A stretch of DNA of 64,000 bases from CAZOVB01 sp964583095 (GCA_964583095.1 CAZOVB010000022.1:1-64000), one strand, 5' to 3'; shown: positions 45,137 to 55,046, counted from the stretch's first letter. A program made the numbers and translations. The notes: generated by a model not told the origin, from the letters alone.

Positions 45137-47830
45137 ATGAAACACCCGAAAAGATATTGTCGGTCCCCCCTCCCGGCTGTGGCAGCGCTGCTGGTTCTGT
45201 CGGCTCTCGCCCCCGGTCAGGCGGAGACTCCCGCGGGCAAGCAGGGCGCCGACCAGGTCCCTTCTTCCCAATTGCGGACCCTCCGGGCCAAGTGGGTCTC
45301 GCCGGATGCGAAAATGACCGACGCGGACAAAATCCGCCGATATGAATCGATTCTCCGTACCGGTCGGCAGATTGTCCGCGGACACCCCGAGGCGGTCAAC
45401 CTGTATATGGTCCGAGCGGTCATGCTCCAGGCCACCCGCGGTCTGCTGATGCTCAACGTGACCGATATCGATCGGGAAGGCGTGATCCGCCTGGCCCAGG
45501 ATATTGTCGACTCCCAGGCGCCTCCGGCCTGGCGGTTCGAGGCCGATACTCTCCTTGTCCAGGTCCGCTCTTCGGAGAAACACGCCCAGGGCGAGGATCC
45601 TCGTTCGCTCATCGATGAATACGTCGACAGGTACGAAGACACCAAAGTCATTGCCCGGGCAGTCATGCGGGCCTGCGACATGGCCCAGATGTATGAAGAT
45701 CGTGGCCGCACCCGGGACTACATGCGAAAGCTGCAGCGGGAATTGATCTACCATCCCGGGGTGGGAAGCTACCTGAGGCGGAACGGCCAGAAGGTATCCC
45801 CGGTGGGTCGCAGTTTTCGCGGTCGGCTTGCGTTGGTGGGGGGAGGTCACATCCAGTTCCCGCTTCAGGCCATGGGGCGCACCACACTGGTCGTTTTCTG
45901 GGACCCAAAGAGCCCGAGGGGATCGGAACTGGTGGCCGACATCGCCTCCTATGTCCGGTTCAATCGCGACCGGGACCTGCGCGCGCTGGGCATTGCAATT
46001 GGAGACGATCAGGAGCTCATCGCAAAGACAGCCAGGCAGGCCCGGGCCGACTTTCCCCAGGCTTATCTTCCACTGGCCAGCGAGAGCCCCGTTCTGGAGA
46101 CGTTCGGAATTACCGAGATCCCGATGTTCCTGCTGATCGGATCCGACGGCAGAGTCCATTCGGTGCCTCGTCACCACACCGGGATACGCTGGAGCGACAC
46201 CTATCGCGAGGCGGAAGAACACATTCAGCGAAACTGGCGAAAACGAGACAGATTCAAGGCAACCCGGTGCGGACTGTTCCTGCTGGAGGAGCTTTCCGGC
46301 CAGGCCGGTCCCGACGTCCGCCGTCTCCTGGATGAGACCATCGAGGCACGCATGATCGCCGATCCCGAGCGGAGGAGGCGATTCATAACAATTCAGGGGC
46401 GCATCGCGGAGTTGGAGCCGCAGGCGACCCAGGCGGATCGAGCCAGGCTGCGAATCCTGCAGATCATGATGGATCGCTGGCAGAAGCTTTCGGAAAACAC
46501 CCAGGCAGCCCAGGAATCTTGGACGCACGATGCACATGAGGTCCTGGACGACTCCCCCGATCCGGCCACGGCCTTGCTGGCCGACTACTTCGCTACCTTG
46601 CCCAAAGCGCATCAGTCGGAGGATGCCTCCAGGGCCATTACCGCTTTCGCCGGGAGGCATGCAGAGGGTCCGGTCGCATGGGCGGCCGAGATACTCACCG
46701 TCGTCCTGGGCTTCGAGGCCGGACTCGACGACATCCATCAGGGCTACCGGAACGAGCTGATCGCGGAACGAACGCACATCCCCCGTGTGCGAGGGTTCCT
46801 GCGGGACGTTCTGGATTACAACAGCCTGGAACTGTTGGCTCCGCAATCCTTCACATTGACAGATCTGGAGGGACGCAAGCTCCGCATTCCGGAGGACTTT
46901 GCCGGGACCGAAGGCTTCGTTGTGCATTTCTGGAAAGACCAGGCCCCGATTGCCTCGGCCGGGCGTTACTACCTGGTAAATGAGACCCAGAGCGTCCATA
47001 CACTGCAGTCAGCTCCGACCGAGAAGATCAAGATCATCGCGATTCACGTGGGGCAAGACATCGGCCCGGCCAGAAAACTGGCAGCCAAACGCCCCGGATG
47101 GATCCATATCCATGCAAAAGATGGATGGGACAATCCGCTGATGCGAAAACTGGATGTCACCCGGCTTCCCAGCAGTTGGCTGCTGGGCCGGCTCGGCTCG
47201 GTCCTGGCTACTGATCGGGTTGTCGATCTGTCTCATGGCCTCGAAGATCTTTGCGATCATGGGACGTTCTGGGCGAGAAATCTGACCGGATACAACGACT
47301 GGGAGCTGCACTTCTGGCGATTGACGGCCTATCTCCAGACGCTCAAGACATCCCCGGAGATGTTCGGTCCCGAAAAGGTCGAGTGGATTACGCGGCAACG
47401 GGAAGACCACCTCGAACGCACGTTGCGTTGGGTGGATGAAGCCAGTTCTGCAGCTTTGGATCGCGAACATCAGCGTGTGGCAAACCTTCTTGCCCCGATG
47501 CTCAGTCTCCGACGCGAAAGCTTCAAGCCTGTCACCCCGCAAGAAGTAGACCTCATGCGTTCTGTCGTAGAACGTTATGAGTCCATCCAGGAGCGACTGG
47601 AACGCGTTGACCAACTGATCCGATCGGATCTTTGGGACCCGGTGCGTTCCTACCGGGAGAACCCCATTCCGGAAAGGATGAAGCAGATCTGGCATTACAA
47701 TGAGCTTGACCGGAAACTCAGCCAGTCGCAGCAGGAGTTCCTGGATTCGATCTTCCAGCGGCTTGAGCATGAGCAGGAGGGGAGGCTGCGCTGGAGAGTG
47801 CAGATTCCCCCAGGCGGGGCCCAGCAGTAA
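45137..47830 (+). CDS. array paralogue 3: secreted double thioredoxin-like protein without Cys
   Basis: The 897-residue protein has a signal peptide ending near PGQAET and the hallmark TLRAKWVSPDAKMTDADKIRRYE. Helical domain, first fold (MGRTTLVVFWDPKSP; TEIPMFLLIGSDGRVH) and second fold (EGFVVHFWKDQAPIASAGR; VTRLPSSWLLGRLG) follow the family order. The redox site reads DQAPIA. Its hallmark sequence WVSPD is shared with the adjacent mini-paralogue, which suggests the mini-copy derives from this branch. AGGAG lies 5 nt before the ATG. The C-terminus (RLRWRVQIPPG) has drifted from the WxLxPxPxW form. Confidence 0.75.
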   Translation: MKHPKRYCRSPLPAVAALLVLSALAPGQAETPAGKQGADQVPSSQLRTLRAKWVSPDAKMTDADKIRRYESILRTGRQIVRGHPEAVNLYMVRAVMLQATRGLLMLNVTDIDREGVIRLAQDIVDSQAPPAWRFEADTLLVQVRSSEKHAQGEDPRSLIDEYVDRYEDTKVIARAVMRACDMAQMYEDRGRTRDYMRKLQRELIYHPGVGSYLRRNGQKVSPVGRSFRGRLALVGGGHIQFPLQAMGRTTLVVFWDPKSPRGSELVADIASYVRFNRDRDLRALGIAIGDDQELIAKTARQARADFPQAYLPLASESPVLETFGITEIPMFLLIGSDGRVHSVPRHHTGIRWSDTYREAEEHIQRNWRKRDRFKATRCGLFLLEELSGQAGPDVRRLLDETIEARMIADPERRRRFITIQGRIAELEPQATQADRARLRILQIMMDRWQKLSENTQAAQESWTHDAHEVLDDSPDPATALLADYFATLPKAHQSEDASRAITAFAGRHAEGPVAWAAEILTVVLGFEAGLDDIHQGYRNELIAERTHIPRVRGFLRDVLDYNSLELLAPQSFTLTDLEGRKLRIPEDFAGTEGFVVHFWKDQAPIASAGRYYLVNETQSVHTLQSAPTEKIKIIAIHVGQDIGPARKLAAKRPGWIHIHAKDGWDNPLMRKLDVTRLPSSWLLGRLGSVLATDRVVDLSHGLEDLCDHGTFWARNLTGYNDWELHFWRLTAYLQTLKTSPEMFGPEKVEWITRQREDHLERTLRWVDEASSAALDREHQRVANLLAPMLSLRRESFKPVTPQEVDLMRSVVERYESIQERLERVDQLIRSDLWDPVRSYRENPIPERMKQIWHYNELDRKLSQSQQEFLDSIFQRLEHEQEGRLRWRVQIPPGGAQQ

Positions 47831-47851
47831 ATTCGACGAAGGAAGCAGCAG

Positions 47852-50548
47852 ATGGCACAATCAATACGAGTAACCGTTTTGGCCGCCTTGGTCCTGGTTC
47901 TCCAAGCCGCAACTGCGGCGGGGCAGGCAGAGGACGCGATCGACGCGTCCCGCGTCTCGGCCGGACAGATCCGTCGTCTGCGTGCAAAGTGGATAGAACC
48001 CGACGCAGAAGCAACCGAGACAGACAAGATCCGTCGCTACGAAGCCATGCTGCGAGAAGGCAGGCAGATCCTTCGCAGCCAGGGCGAAGCTGAGAATCTG
48101 TATATGGTTCAGGCGCTGATGCTCCAGGCTACGAGGGGGCTTCTGATTCTCGATGCCGGCGAGATTGACCGCCAAAGCGTGATGAACCTGGCAAAGGATA
48201 TCGTCTCTTCGTCGGCCCCGCCAACCTGGCGGATAGAAGCCGACCGACTATTGACGCAGGTGGAGATGGCCCAGGCGTATTCCAACGGGGAGGAAGTGGC
48301 CCAGCGCATCGAAAAGTTTGCCGCGAAGTACGAGAATACGGACATGCAGGCGGTTGCGATCATGACTGCTGCCGAGATGGCCCATCGCTATCGTAAGCCC
48401 AAACTATACGAAGCATTCATTGATCGTCTCAAAGAAGAGATGATGGATTTCGAAGGTGTCGGGGCCTTCCTGATTCGCCATGGGCAGAAGGTCCCCCGGA
48501 CCGGTCGCTCCTTTCGGCTGCGCCTGGCGAAGCTCAGCGGAGGCCGGATGGAGCTTCCCCTGGAGGCGATGGGGAAGACCTCGGTGATTGTCGTCTGGGA
48601 CCCCGGCTCGGACAGGAGCAAACGCTACGTCGGCCGGATGGCTTCCTTCCTGGCCGAGAATTCCAGCCAGCCGCTCCGCGGTATCGGGATCGCCATCAGC
48701 GACAACCCCGAGGCCGTCAAGCAGGCCGCAGAGGAGATATCCGCCGATTTTCCGCAGTTGCTCCTGCCTCCAGAAGAGCTCAAGAGCGTGGCTGAGTTCC
48801 TCGGAGTCACCGAGGTGCCTTTCTGCTTTGTCCTTGGCGCTGACGGTCGCATCCAGGAAACGCCCCACGGGCACCTGCGAATGCGCTGGAGCGAGGCCGA
48901 AGCCGAAACAAGGCGAATCGTTCAGCAGGGCTGGCGGAAGAGGGCCCGTCTGCAGGATGTCCGAAGCGGCCTGAACCTGGCTGGCCTGATCCATCCTGAG
49001 GTGGGAGAGCCCTTGGCCGGGGCTATCCGTGAGCTTCTAAGCGCCAGGCTCCTGCCTTCGGGCAAGGGCAAGAGCGAGGCCATGAAGGACGTTGCCTCCA
49101 AACTCAAGAACCTGCAACTCACCAAGGCAAACGACCAAGGGGCCCGGGACGTTCTGCTGGTGGCACTGGAGAGATGGCAGGCACTGGGCGAGGACCGCAA
49201 CCGGATGCAAAGCCAATGGTCCAGGACGGCTCAAAGTGCGCTTGAGAAGGTTTCCAGCGACGCGGCGAAGCTTTTGGCAGAGTATTTCGTGTTGCTGGAG
49301 TCTCTTGAATCTTCTGAGCCGGCCCAGGTGGCTTCGGACCTGGAAGAGTTCGTGTTGAAGTACGATGAGTGGGGCTTGTCGGTTCCAGCCCGGATCTTCG
49401 CGGTGGCAGCCTCCTGTGAGGCCGGCGTCGATGCCACTCGACAACGGTATTCGCATCAGCTTTCGATGAACTTTCCCGATCATCCCAAGTCCCGCGGGTT
49501 CCTGCGCGACGTTTTCTACCAGAAGCTCGAATACGAGAGACGACAGATACGGGATCTGGCCTTTACCGGCCTGGACGGAAAGGTCTTCCGGACCGGTCAG
49601 GAGTTGGCCGGCAAGACCTGTGTGATCCATTTTTGGTCCGAGGCGGGCCCGATCGGCTCGGCCGGTGTCATGAAGTACAAGTCGGACCTCCGCAGTCATT
49701 ACACGATCCAGCAGGTCCCCGAGAAGGAGGCGGTGATCATTGCCGTCAATGTCGATGGGGACATGGAGGCGGCCAAGGCTCTTGCCCGGAAGCACCCCCA
49801 ATGGCACCACGCGATCTGTCCCGACGGATGGTTCGATCCTTCCTTGCGGGCCCTGGATGTCACGATGGCCCCGAGCAGTTGGATCCTCGGTGACCGAGGC
49901 GTGATGCTCGTCAACGACAACGAGCCGGACTATGTCGAGCGGCTGGAGAATGTCGTGGGCATGTCCAGGTGGCTGGCTACCTGGCGAGCCGATACCGCGG
50001 ACAGCTGGTACTACCAGGCAAGCAAGACCTGGGTGGCTCTGCAGGCCTACCGGGCCGAGAGGGCGCTGTTGGGGATGCACCGGGACTTGGCCCAGATGAA
50101 GCGATTTGCCGAGCAGAACGAATGGGCCGTTACCCGCGGCGCGACACGTGCGTTCAGGCGAACGGCCTCGGAGCTTCACCGGCAGGTGATCGACTGGGCG
50201 GCCCGGTATCAGCCAGCCGGTCCGGATCTGGAGCCTGAAGCCCTGGAGCAACTGAAGGTGATCTGGCGGGACTTCGAGCGGCTCGAGCCGATGGCCCAGC
50301 GGATCCATGAAATGACACACGAACCCGAATGGCCCGACTCTCTGCCCGAGAGCCAGGTTCCCCAGGCCCTGGAGCAGATCCATGTTCTGCACATGCGCAG
50401 AGGCCAGGTGCCCGATTCGGCCGAGAAAGCTCTTCAGGCGGTTTTTGGCGATGCCGGGTCGGACAGTGGGCATATCAAGGTAAACCTCAAGCCCTTCTGG
50501 CAGGAGGCAAAAGGCGGGCAGGGATCCTCCGCCGGATCCGGAATGTGA
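47852..50548 (+). CDS. array paralogue 4: secreted double thioredoxin-like protein without Cys
   Basis: The 898-residue protein has a signal peptide ending at TAAGQA and the hallmark RLRAKWIEPDAEATETDKIRRYE. The first fold (MGKTSVIVVWDPGSD; TEVPFCFVLGADGRIQ) and second fold (GKTCVIHFWSEAGPIGSAGV; VTMAPSSWILGDRG) are in the same order. The redox site reads EAGPIG. A lone Cys in GKTCVIHF lies on the strand before the site, not in it. AAGGAAG precedes the start, 21 nt after paralogue 3. It is the last gene of the long plus-strand run and meets the minus-strand trehalase-like gene 20 bp later. Confidence 0.75.
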   Translation: MAQSIRVTVLAALVLVLQAATAAGQAEDAIDASRVSAGQIRRLRAKWIEPDAEATETDKIRRYEAMLREGRQILRSQGEAENLYMVQALMLQATRGLLILDAGEIDRQSVMNLAKDIVSSSAPPTWRIEADRLLTQVEMAQAYSNGEEVAQRIEKFAAKYENTDMQAVAIMTAAEMAHRYRKPKLYEAFIDRLKEEMMDFEGVGAFLIRHGQKVPRTGRSFRLRLAKLSGGRMELPLEAMGKTSVIVVWDPGSDRSKRYVGRMASFLAENSSQPLRGIGIAISDNPEAVKQAAEEISADFPQLLLPPEELKSVAEFLGVTEVPFCFVLGADGRIQETPHGHLRMRWSEAEAETRRIVQQGWRKRARLQDVRSGLNLAGLIHPEVGEPLAGAIRELLSARLLPSGKGKSEAMKDVASKLKNLQLTKANDQGARDVLLVALERWQALGEDRNRMQSQWSRTAQSALEKVSSDAAKLLAEYFVLLESLESSEPAQVASDLEEFVLKYDEWGLSVPARIFAVAASCEAGVDATRQRYSHQLSMNFPDHPKSRGFLRDVFYQKLEYERRQIRDLAFTGLDGKVFRTGQELAGKTCVIHFWSEAGPIGSAGVMKYKSDLRSHYTIQQVPEKEAVIIAVNVDGDMEAAKALARKHPQWHHAICPDGWFDPSLRALDVTMAPSSWILGDRGVMLVNDNEPDYVERLENVVGMSRWLATWRADTADSWYYQASKTWVALQAYRAERALLGMHRDLAQMKRFAEQNEWAVTRGATRAFRRTASELHRQVIDWAARYQPAGPDLEPEALEQLKVIWRDFERLEPMAQRIHEMTHEPEWPDSLPESQVPQALEQIHVLHMRRGQVPDSAEKALQAVFGDAGSDSGHIKVNLKPFWQEAKGGQGSSAGSGM

Positions 50549-50568
50549 CCGCAGGCCTGTTCTGCCGG

Positions 50569-51795
50569 TCAGGATAATCCCAGTCGCCTGCAACAGGCGA
50601 TGAATGCTCCGGCCGACCAGCCAAGCATGGGCTGAGCTTTGTACTCCCCGCCGGCAACTTCGCCGGTGGTGGCGTCGATCTTCTCCCATAGCTGACCGGT
50701 CTTGTCAAAGAGATTGCAGACCACATCTACGTACGTGCGGGCGATGCGATCGGCTTCTTCTTCGAAACCATAGGCTTCCATTGCCGCCATAGCCACGTGG
50801 GTAAGCGGCGGCCAGGCGTTGGGGAAGCCCCACTGATAGTAGCGGTCGTCGTCAAGTTGCTCGCAGACGGCCAGACCAAAGGAGCGTTCGAATCGGGGAA
50901 GATTCTCCCGGACGCGATTGGCCTGGTCCTGGGTCGCAATGCCCGCCCAGAGCGGCAGGAGCCCGGCCAGGCTGGCCACAGCGCTGCGTTTCTCGTCGCG
51001 ACAATCGTAATCCAGGAACAAGCCTCTATCCTGATCCCAGCAGTGCTGCTGGAGGAGGCGGTTCCTGTTTTCGGCACGTTGTGCAAAGATCCGGGCCTTG
51101 CCTTCCTGGCCCAGGCACCGGGAGAAATCGGCGAGGCTCGTCTCGGCCATGACAAGCATGCTGTTGAGGTCCACCGGCGCCCAGTCCATGCAGCGACCCT
51201 CGAAGCGAGGGTTAAAGTCCCATCCCGTTTCGGCCTCGGCCAGGTAGTGCCCCGCCACGTATTGCTTATGGATCTCCGAAACGTCCGGATCGAAACCCAG
51301 ACGCTTCACCAGCGCCCAGTAGAAGTTCGAGAGGTACTGCGGGTGGGCGTGGTGGCCATGGCGATTCAGGCCGATCGGGGTGGTTCGCTGGAATTGCCAG
51401 AAACGCATTTCGGCTTCCAGGGCATCGATAGTTCCGGCCAGCCACCCTTTGTCTCCGGTGGCCTCGAAGACATCTCGAACCATCAACGCCAGGTACGGAG
51501 GCTGGGAGCGGTTCTGCGTGTTGAAGGAGATGCAGTTGGGCACGAAACCCTTGGTTCGAGCCAGGTGCAGAAGGTTGTCGGTATTGGATGTGGCCAGTTC
51601 GACCCGGTCTTGTCCCAGAAGGCCCAGGTTGGCCCAGTAGGTGTCCCAGTAGAACAGTGAGACGAAATGCCCCTCGATGCACGGGCTGGTGTAGGGAAAG
51701 GGCATGGTTTCGATTCGGTCGCTGACCGGTTTGTCTCGGACGGAATCGTCCCAGTGATCGCGGATGTAGTTCCATACGTCTTGAGGTGTGGCCAT
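50569..51795 (-). CDS. trehalase-like (GH37/GH63-type) glycosidase
   Basis: The 408-residue cytosolic protein shows trehalase-family signatures: GHFVSLFYWDTYWANLGLL, CMDWAPVDLNSML, QWGFPNAWPPLTHVAM (trehalase signature 2) and GEYKAQPMLGWSAGAF near the end. Family enzymes use an inverting mechanism in an alpha/alpha barrel. The protein is shorter than classical trehalases (~500+), and the sugar could be trehalose or another alpha-glucoside. ATG 51795 follows AGGAA; the 14 upstream in-frame codons overlap the GH3 gene. It is the last gene of a four-gene operon. Confidence 0.82.
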   Translation of the reverse strand: MATPQDVWNYIRDHWDDSVRDKPVSDRIETMPFPYTSPCIEGHFVSLFYWDTYWANLGLLGQDRVELATSNTDNLLHLARTKGFVPNCISFNTQNRSQPPYLALMVRDVFEATGDKGWLAGTIDALEAEMRFWQFQRTTPIGLNRHGHHAHPQYLSNFYWALVKRLGFDPDVSEIHKQYVAGHYLAEAETGWDFNPRFEGRCMDWAPVDLNSMLVMAETSLADFSRCLGQEGKARIFAQRAENRNRLLQQHCWDQDRGLFLDYDCRDEKRSAVASLAGLLPLWAGIATQDQANRVRENLPRFERSFGLAVCEQLDDDRYYQWGFPNAWPPLTHVAMAAMEAYGFEEEADRIARTYVDVVCNLFDKTGQLWEKIDATTGEVAGGEYKAQPMLGWSAGAFIACCRRLGLS

Positions 51796-51805
51796 CTGTG
51801 TTTCC

Positions 51806-53956
51806 TCAGCGAACTTCGAATGTGGTTTCCATATCACACGTGCTGGTCTGGCCGATCCAGAGACGGAAAGTCCCCGGTTCGACCACCCAATCGCCCTTGG
51901 GCCCGTAGTAGCCCAGGTGCTCGGATGACAGGCGGAACGACACCTGGCCGGCTTGGCCCGGGTCCAGTTCCACGCGCTGGAAACCCTTGAGTTCCCGTTG
52001 GGGTCGTGTCCGGACCGAGACGCAGTCCTGGATGTAGCATTGCACCACCTCGGTGCCTTTGCGCGATCCGGTATTGGTTACGTCCACCGTGGCGAGGATT
52101 TGATCTTCGGGGCCGATGACGTTTCGGTCGAGACGAAGATTGGTGATCTCGAATGTGGTGTAACTCAGACCGAATCCGAAGGGCAGCAGGGGGCTGCGGG
52201 AGACGTCCTTATAGCGGGCGCCGAACTCGGGTCTGCCGATGCTCTTGCGGTTGTAGTGAACCGGCGTCTGCCCGGTATGACGGGGGAGGGTAAAGGGAAG
52301 TTTCGCAGAGGGGCTTACGTTGCCTGTCAACACATCCACGAGAGCTTCAGCCCCCATCGTCCCACCATGGAAGGCATAGAGCACTGCGTCGCAGAAGGGC
52401 AGTACGTCGGTCAGCACGATCGGCCGACAGCACAGAAGGACCAGCACGACCGGTTTGCCCACGGCGGCGACCTGGCGGATGAGTTCTTCCTGCCCGGCCG
52501 GCAGGCGGATGTCGGCCACCGAGTTGTTCTCCCCGATTCGGCTGGGCTGCTCGCCGAGGCACAGAACGGCCACGTCCGCCCGTTCGACGGCGGAAGGGAT
52601 GTCCTGGGCATCCCGGGCAAAGATGATGCGGTCCTGGCCGTCGACTGCGCGGAAGGCGTCAGCGATGGTGGAGGCCTCATGTACCCTGGCCGAGTCGCGC
52701 CAGGTGCTCAGCAGGATACTTGCATCGTCGATGGCCGGGCCGACCACGGCGAGTTTCTTCTGGCCCGGTTCCAGCGGGAGCACCTGGCCATGGTTCTTGA
52801 TCAGCACGATGCACTTGGAGGCGATGTCCCGGGCAAGGCGACGGTTCTCGTCGGTGATCTGCGCCGAGATGGCCCGTTGTGGATCCACGTAGGGTCGGTC
52901 GAACAAGCCCAACTGGAACTTGAGCTTCAGCACGCGCCGCACGGCTTGGTCGAGCATTTCGGTCGCGACCTCCCCTGCTTCCACCAGCGTTTTTAGATGC
53001 TCGGCGTAGACACCGGAGCACATATCGACGTCTACACCGGCCTCCAGGGCCAGCTTCGCACAGTGGCTTCGATCCTCTGCCCGGCGATGCTCGATGAGTT
53101 CCTGCACGGCCCCGTAGTCGCTGATTACCGTACCTTCGAAGCCCGATTCCCCGCGCAACAGTTCGGTCAACAGGTAGTGACTGGCGGTGACCGGCTCGGC
53201 TCCGACCTGGTGAAAGCCGCTCATGACGGTTGCTGCCCCGGCGCGGATGCCCATGGCAAAGGGCAGCAGGTAGGCGTTTCGCAGCGCGTTGTCGCATAGC
53301 TCCACGTTGTCGTAGTCGCGTCCTCCCTCGGGCAGGCCGTAGGCGATGTAGTGTTTGAGGCAGGCGGCGAGCCTGTCCGGCTGCGAAAGATCCTCGCTTT
53401 TCCTGCCCTGGTAGCCGTAGACGGTCGCTTGGGCCACGCGTCCGTTGAGGTATGGGTCTTCGCCGGCGCTTTCGACGATCCGGCCCCATCGGCCATCGCG
53501 GGAGACGTCGATCATGGGAGCAAAGGCCCAGCGGATGCCCTCGGCGGCCGCTTCTCTTGCTGCCATGGCGGAGCCTTCCTCGATGGCCTCCATGTCGAAA
53601 CTTGCGGCCAGGGCTATGTTGATCGGCAAACCGGTGCGATGGCCGTGGATCACGTCCCGGGCGAAGATCAGCGGAATGCCCAGGCGGGATTCCTCGACGG
53701 AGGCCTTCTGCACCCGGTTGAGGTTCTCGTACGCCACTGCCGGCTGCTGCTCGTTGCCTGCATAGGCGCTGGTTGCATTGATCAGCGTTCCGACGTTTCC
53801 CTCGCGAACCGCATCGCACAGGGCCTCCATGGTTCCGAACGGCTTGGGGGGCATCTGGTTGAGCTGGCCGACTTTCTCCTCCAGGGCCATGCGGGAAAGC
53901 AGATCTTCGACTCTGGCCTCGATAGAGGCTGACGGGTCCTTGTACGTCTCTGTCAT
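51806..53956 (-). CDS. GH3 beta-glucosidase/xylosidase
   Basis: The 716-residue protein has the GH3 N-terminal barrel (EEKVGQLNQ; IPLIFARDVIHGHRT; FAPMIDVSRDGRWGRIVESAGEDPYLNG; KHYIAYG), the nucleophile Asp in GTVISDYGAV, the C-terminal sandwich (ADVAVLCLGEQPSRIGENNS), and a fibronectin-III-like end (SYTTFEITNLRLD). This is the BglX-like architecture. There is no signal peptide, so oligosaccharides would be cleaved in the cytosol. ATG 53956 is used because conserved sequence starts there; its ribosome-binding site is weak (AGGAA at 14 nt). It follows the URO-D-like gene by 19 nt. Confidence 0.9.
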   Translation of the reverse strand: MTETYKDPSASIEARVEDLLSRMALEEKVGQLNQMPPKPFGTMEALCDAVREGNVGTLINATSAYAGNEQQPAVAYENLNRVQKASVEESRLGIPLIFARDVIHGHRTGLPINIALAASFDMEAIEEGSAMAAREAAAEGIRWAFAPMIDVSRDGRWGRIVESAGEDPYLNGRVAQATVYGYQGRKSEDLSQPDRLAACLKHYIAYGLPEGGRDYDNVELCDNALRNAYLLPFAMGIRAGAATVMSGFHQVGAEPVTASHYLLTELLRGESGFEGTVISDYGAVQELIEHRRAEDRSHCAKLALEAGVDVDMCSGVYAEHLKTLVEAGEVATEMLDQAVRRVLKLKFQLGLFDRPYVDPQRAISAQITDENRRLARDIASKCIVLIKNHGQVLPLEPGQKKLAVVGPAIDDASILLSTWRDSARVHEASTIADAFRAVDGQDRIIFARDAQDIPSAVERADVAVLCLGEQPSRIGENNSVADIRLPAGQEELIRQVAAVGKPVVLVLLCCRPIVLTDVLPFCDAVLYAFHGGTMGAEALVDVLTGNVSPSAKLPFTLPRHTGQTPVHYNRKSIGRPEFGARYKDVSRSPLLPFGFGLSYTTFEITNLRLDRNVIGPEDQILATVDVTNTGSRKGTEVVQCYIQDCVSVRTRPQRELKGFQRVELDPGQAGQVSFRLSSEHLGYYGPKGDWVVEPGTFRLWIGQTSTCDMETTFEVR

Positions 53957-53975
53957 GACGGGGGGGAATTCCTGT

Positions 53976-55046
53976 TCAAAGCCGCATTTCGCGGACGCGC
54001 TGGAGGTAATACTGGTAGTTGGCAAGCGGGGTATCGGGAGTGATCAGATGGTCGGGCATCAGCACGAAGCCGCCCTCCTTCATCAGCGGGATATGCTTCT
54101 CCAGTTCGGCGTCGATCTCCTGGCGGCTGCGCTGCAGAACCAGCTTGTTGTAGCCGCCCTGGATGCGAAGCTCCTTGCCGAACTTCTCCCGCATGTGCTC
54201 CGGGGTTGCCCCCCAGGTTCCCGGTTCGATGGGGAACTGGATGTTCACCCCCGCTTCAAGCCAGTGTTTCACCAGCGGCTCGACACGGCCGTCGGAATCG
54301 ATGCCGTAGAGCTTGACCCCGTACGATTCGAGCTTGTTGCGAAGCTTCGTGTAGCCCGGGGCGACGTACTTGTCGAAGAACTCCGGCGAGACGAACGGGC
54401 CGCTGCGGCCACAGATGTCCTCCCAGCTCCAGCCCAGATCGGCCGGGCGGGACAGACGCGGCGCGATCTGGTCGATTCCCCAACACCCCAGGTCGCTGAG
54501 GGTCTGGACCATCTCGCCGAAGCAGTCCGGGTCGTCGAACATCAGGTAACACATGTTCTCGACGCCCATCCAGTTGCGGATCCAGCCCATCATCGAAGGC
54601 AGCCAGATCTGCACGGGCAGTCCGGACGCTTCGGCCTGGCGGAGCTGCTGGTCCAGATCATCGGGAATCCGGGCCGGGTCCGGCTGGAGACGCTTCTTGT
54701 ACAGGTCCCAGTCGGCGGCGGACTTGAGCGTGAAGTCGGTGTAATGCGGGACGCTGCTGGCGTGGTTGAGCTGTTTCTGGATCACCCCGTCGGCGTCGCG
54801 GAAGATCCGGTATTCGTCGGTCTGCTCGATGGTTTCGATCTCAAAGGCCGGATACAGCGAGACATTCACCGCCACGCGGGCAAAGAGGGGGTTGGCCTGG
54901 AAGAACGTGTGCTCGTCCACGTCCTCGGGCATCCCCTCCCTGTGCCAGCGGGGATAGGTCTCCGGCCAGGCCTTCCAGTGGATATTGCAGGGGCGGTCGA
55001 AGTCCCCGTAGTTCATAATTTCCAGCCAAAGCTCGCGGTGCGTCAC
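53976..55046 (-). CDS. uroporphyrinogen-decarboxylase-like (URO-D superfamily) protein
   Basis: The 356-residue cytosolic protein has the URO-D/MtaA-type barrel: LWLPSMMGW-like strand, LMFDDPDCFGEMVQTLSD, SGPFVSPEFFDKYVAPGYTKLRNKLESYGVKLYGIDSDGR, and QGGYNKLVLQRSRQEIDAELEKHIPLMKEGGFVLMPDHLITPDTPLANYQYYL. True HemE residues are not obvious. These divergent members are abundant beside sugar-degradation genes in planctomycetes and Bacteroidetes; their reaction is unknown, with methyl transfer or decarboxylation suggested by the superfamily. It directly abuts the upstream PHP-type gene. Confidence 0.82.
   Translation of the reverse strand: MTHRELWLEIMNYGDFDRPCNIHWKAWPETYPRWHREGMPEDVDEHTFFQANPLFARVAVNVSLYPAFEIETIEQTDEYRIFRDADGVIQKQLNHASSVPHYTDFTLKSAADWDLYKKRLQPDPARIPDDLDQQLRQAEASGLPVQIWLPSMMGWIRNWMGVENMCYLMFDDPDCFGEMVQTLSDLGCWGIDQIAPRLSRPADLGWSWEDICGRSGPFVSPEFFDKYVAPGYTKLRNKLESYGVKLYGIDSDGRVEPLVKHWLEAGVNIQFPIEPGTWGATPEHMREKFGKELRIQGGYNKLVLQRSRQEIDAELEKHIPLMKEGGFVLMPDHLITPDTPLANYQYYLQRVREMRL

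Noticed and set aside
43991..46999. A 1002-codon open frame on the minus strand across paralogues 2 and 3
   Set aside because: It is antisense to two genes with strong family signatures, has no signal, domain or ribosome-binding site, and is the usual GC-rich shadow.
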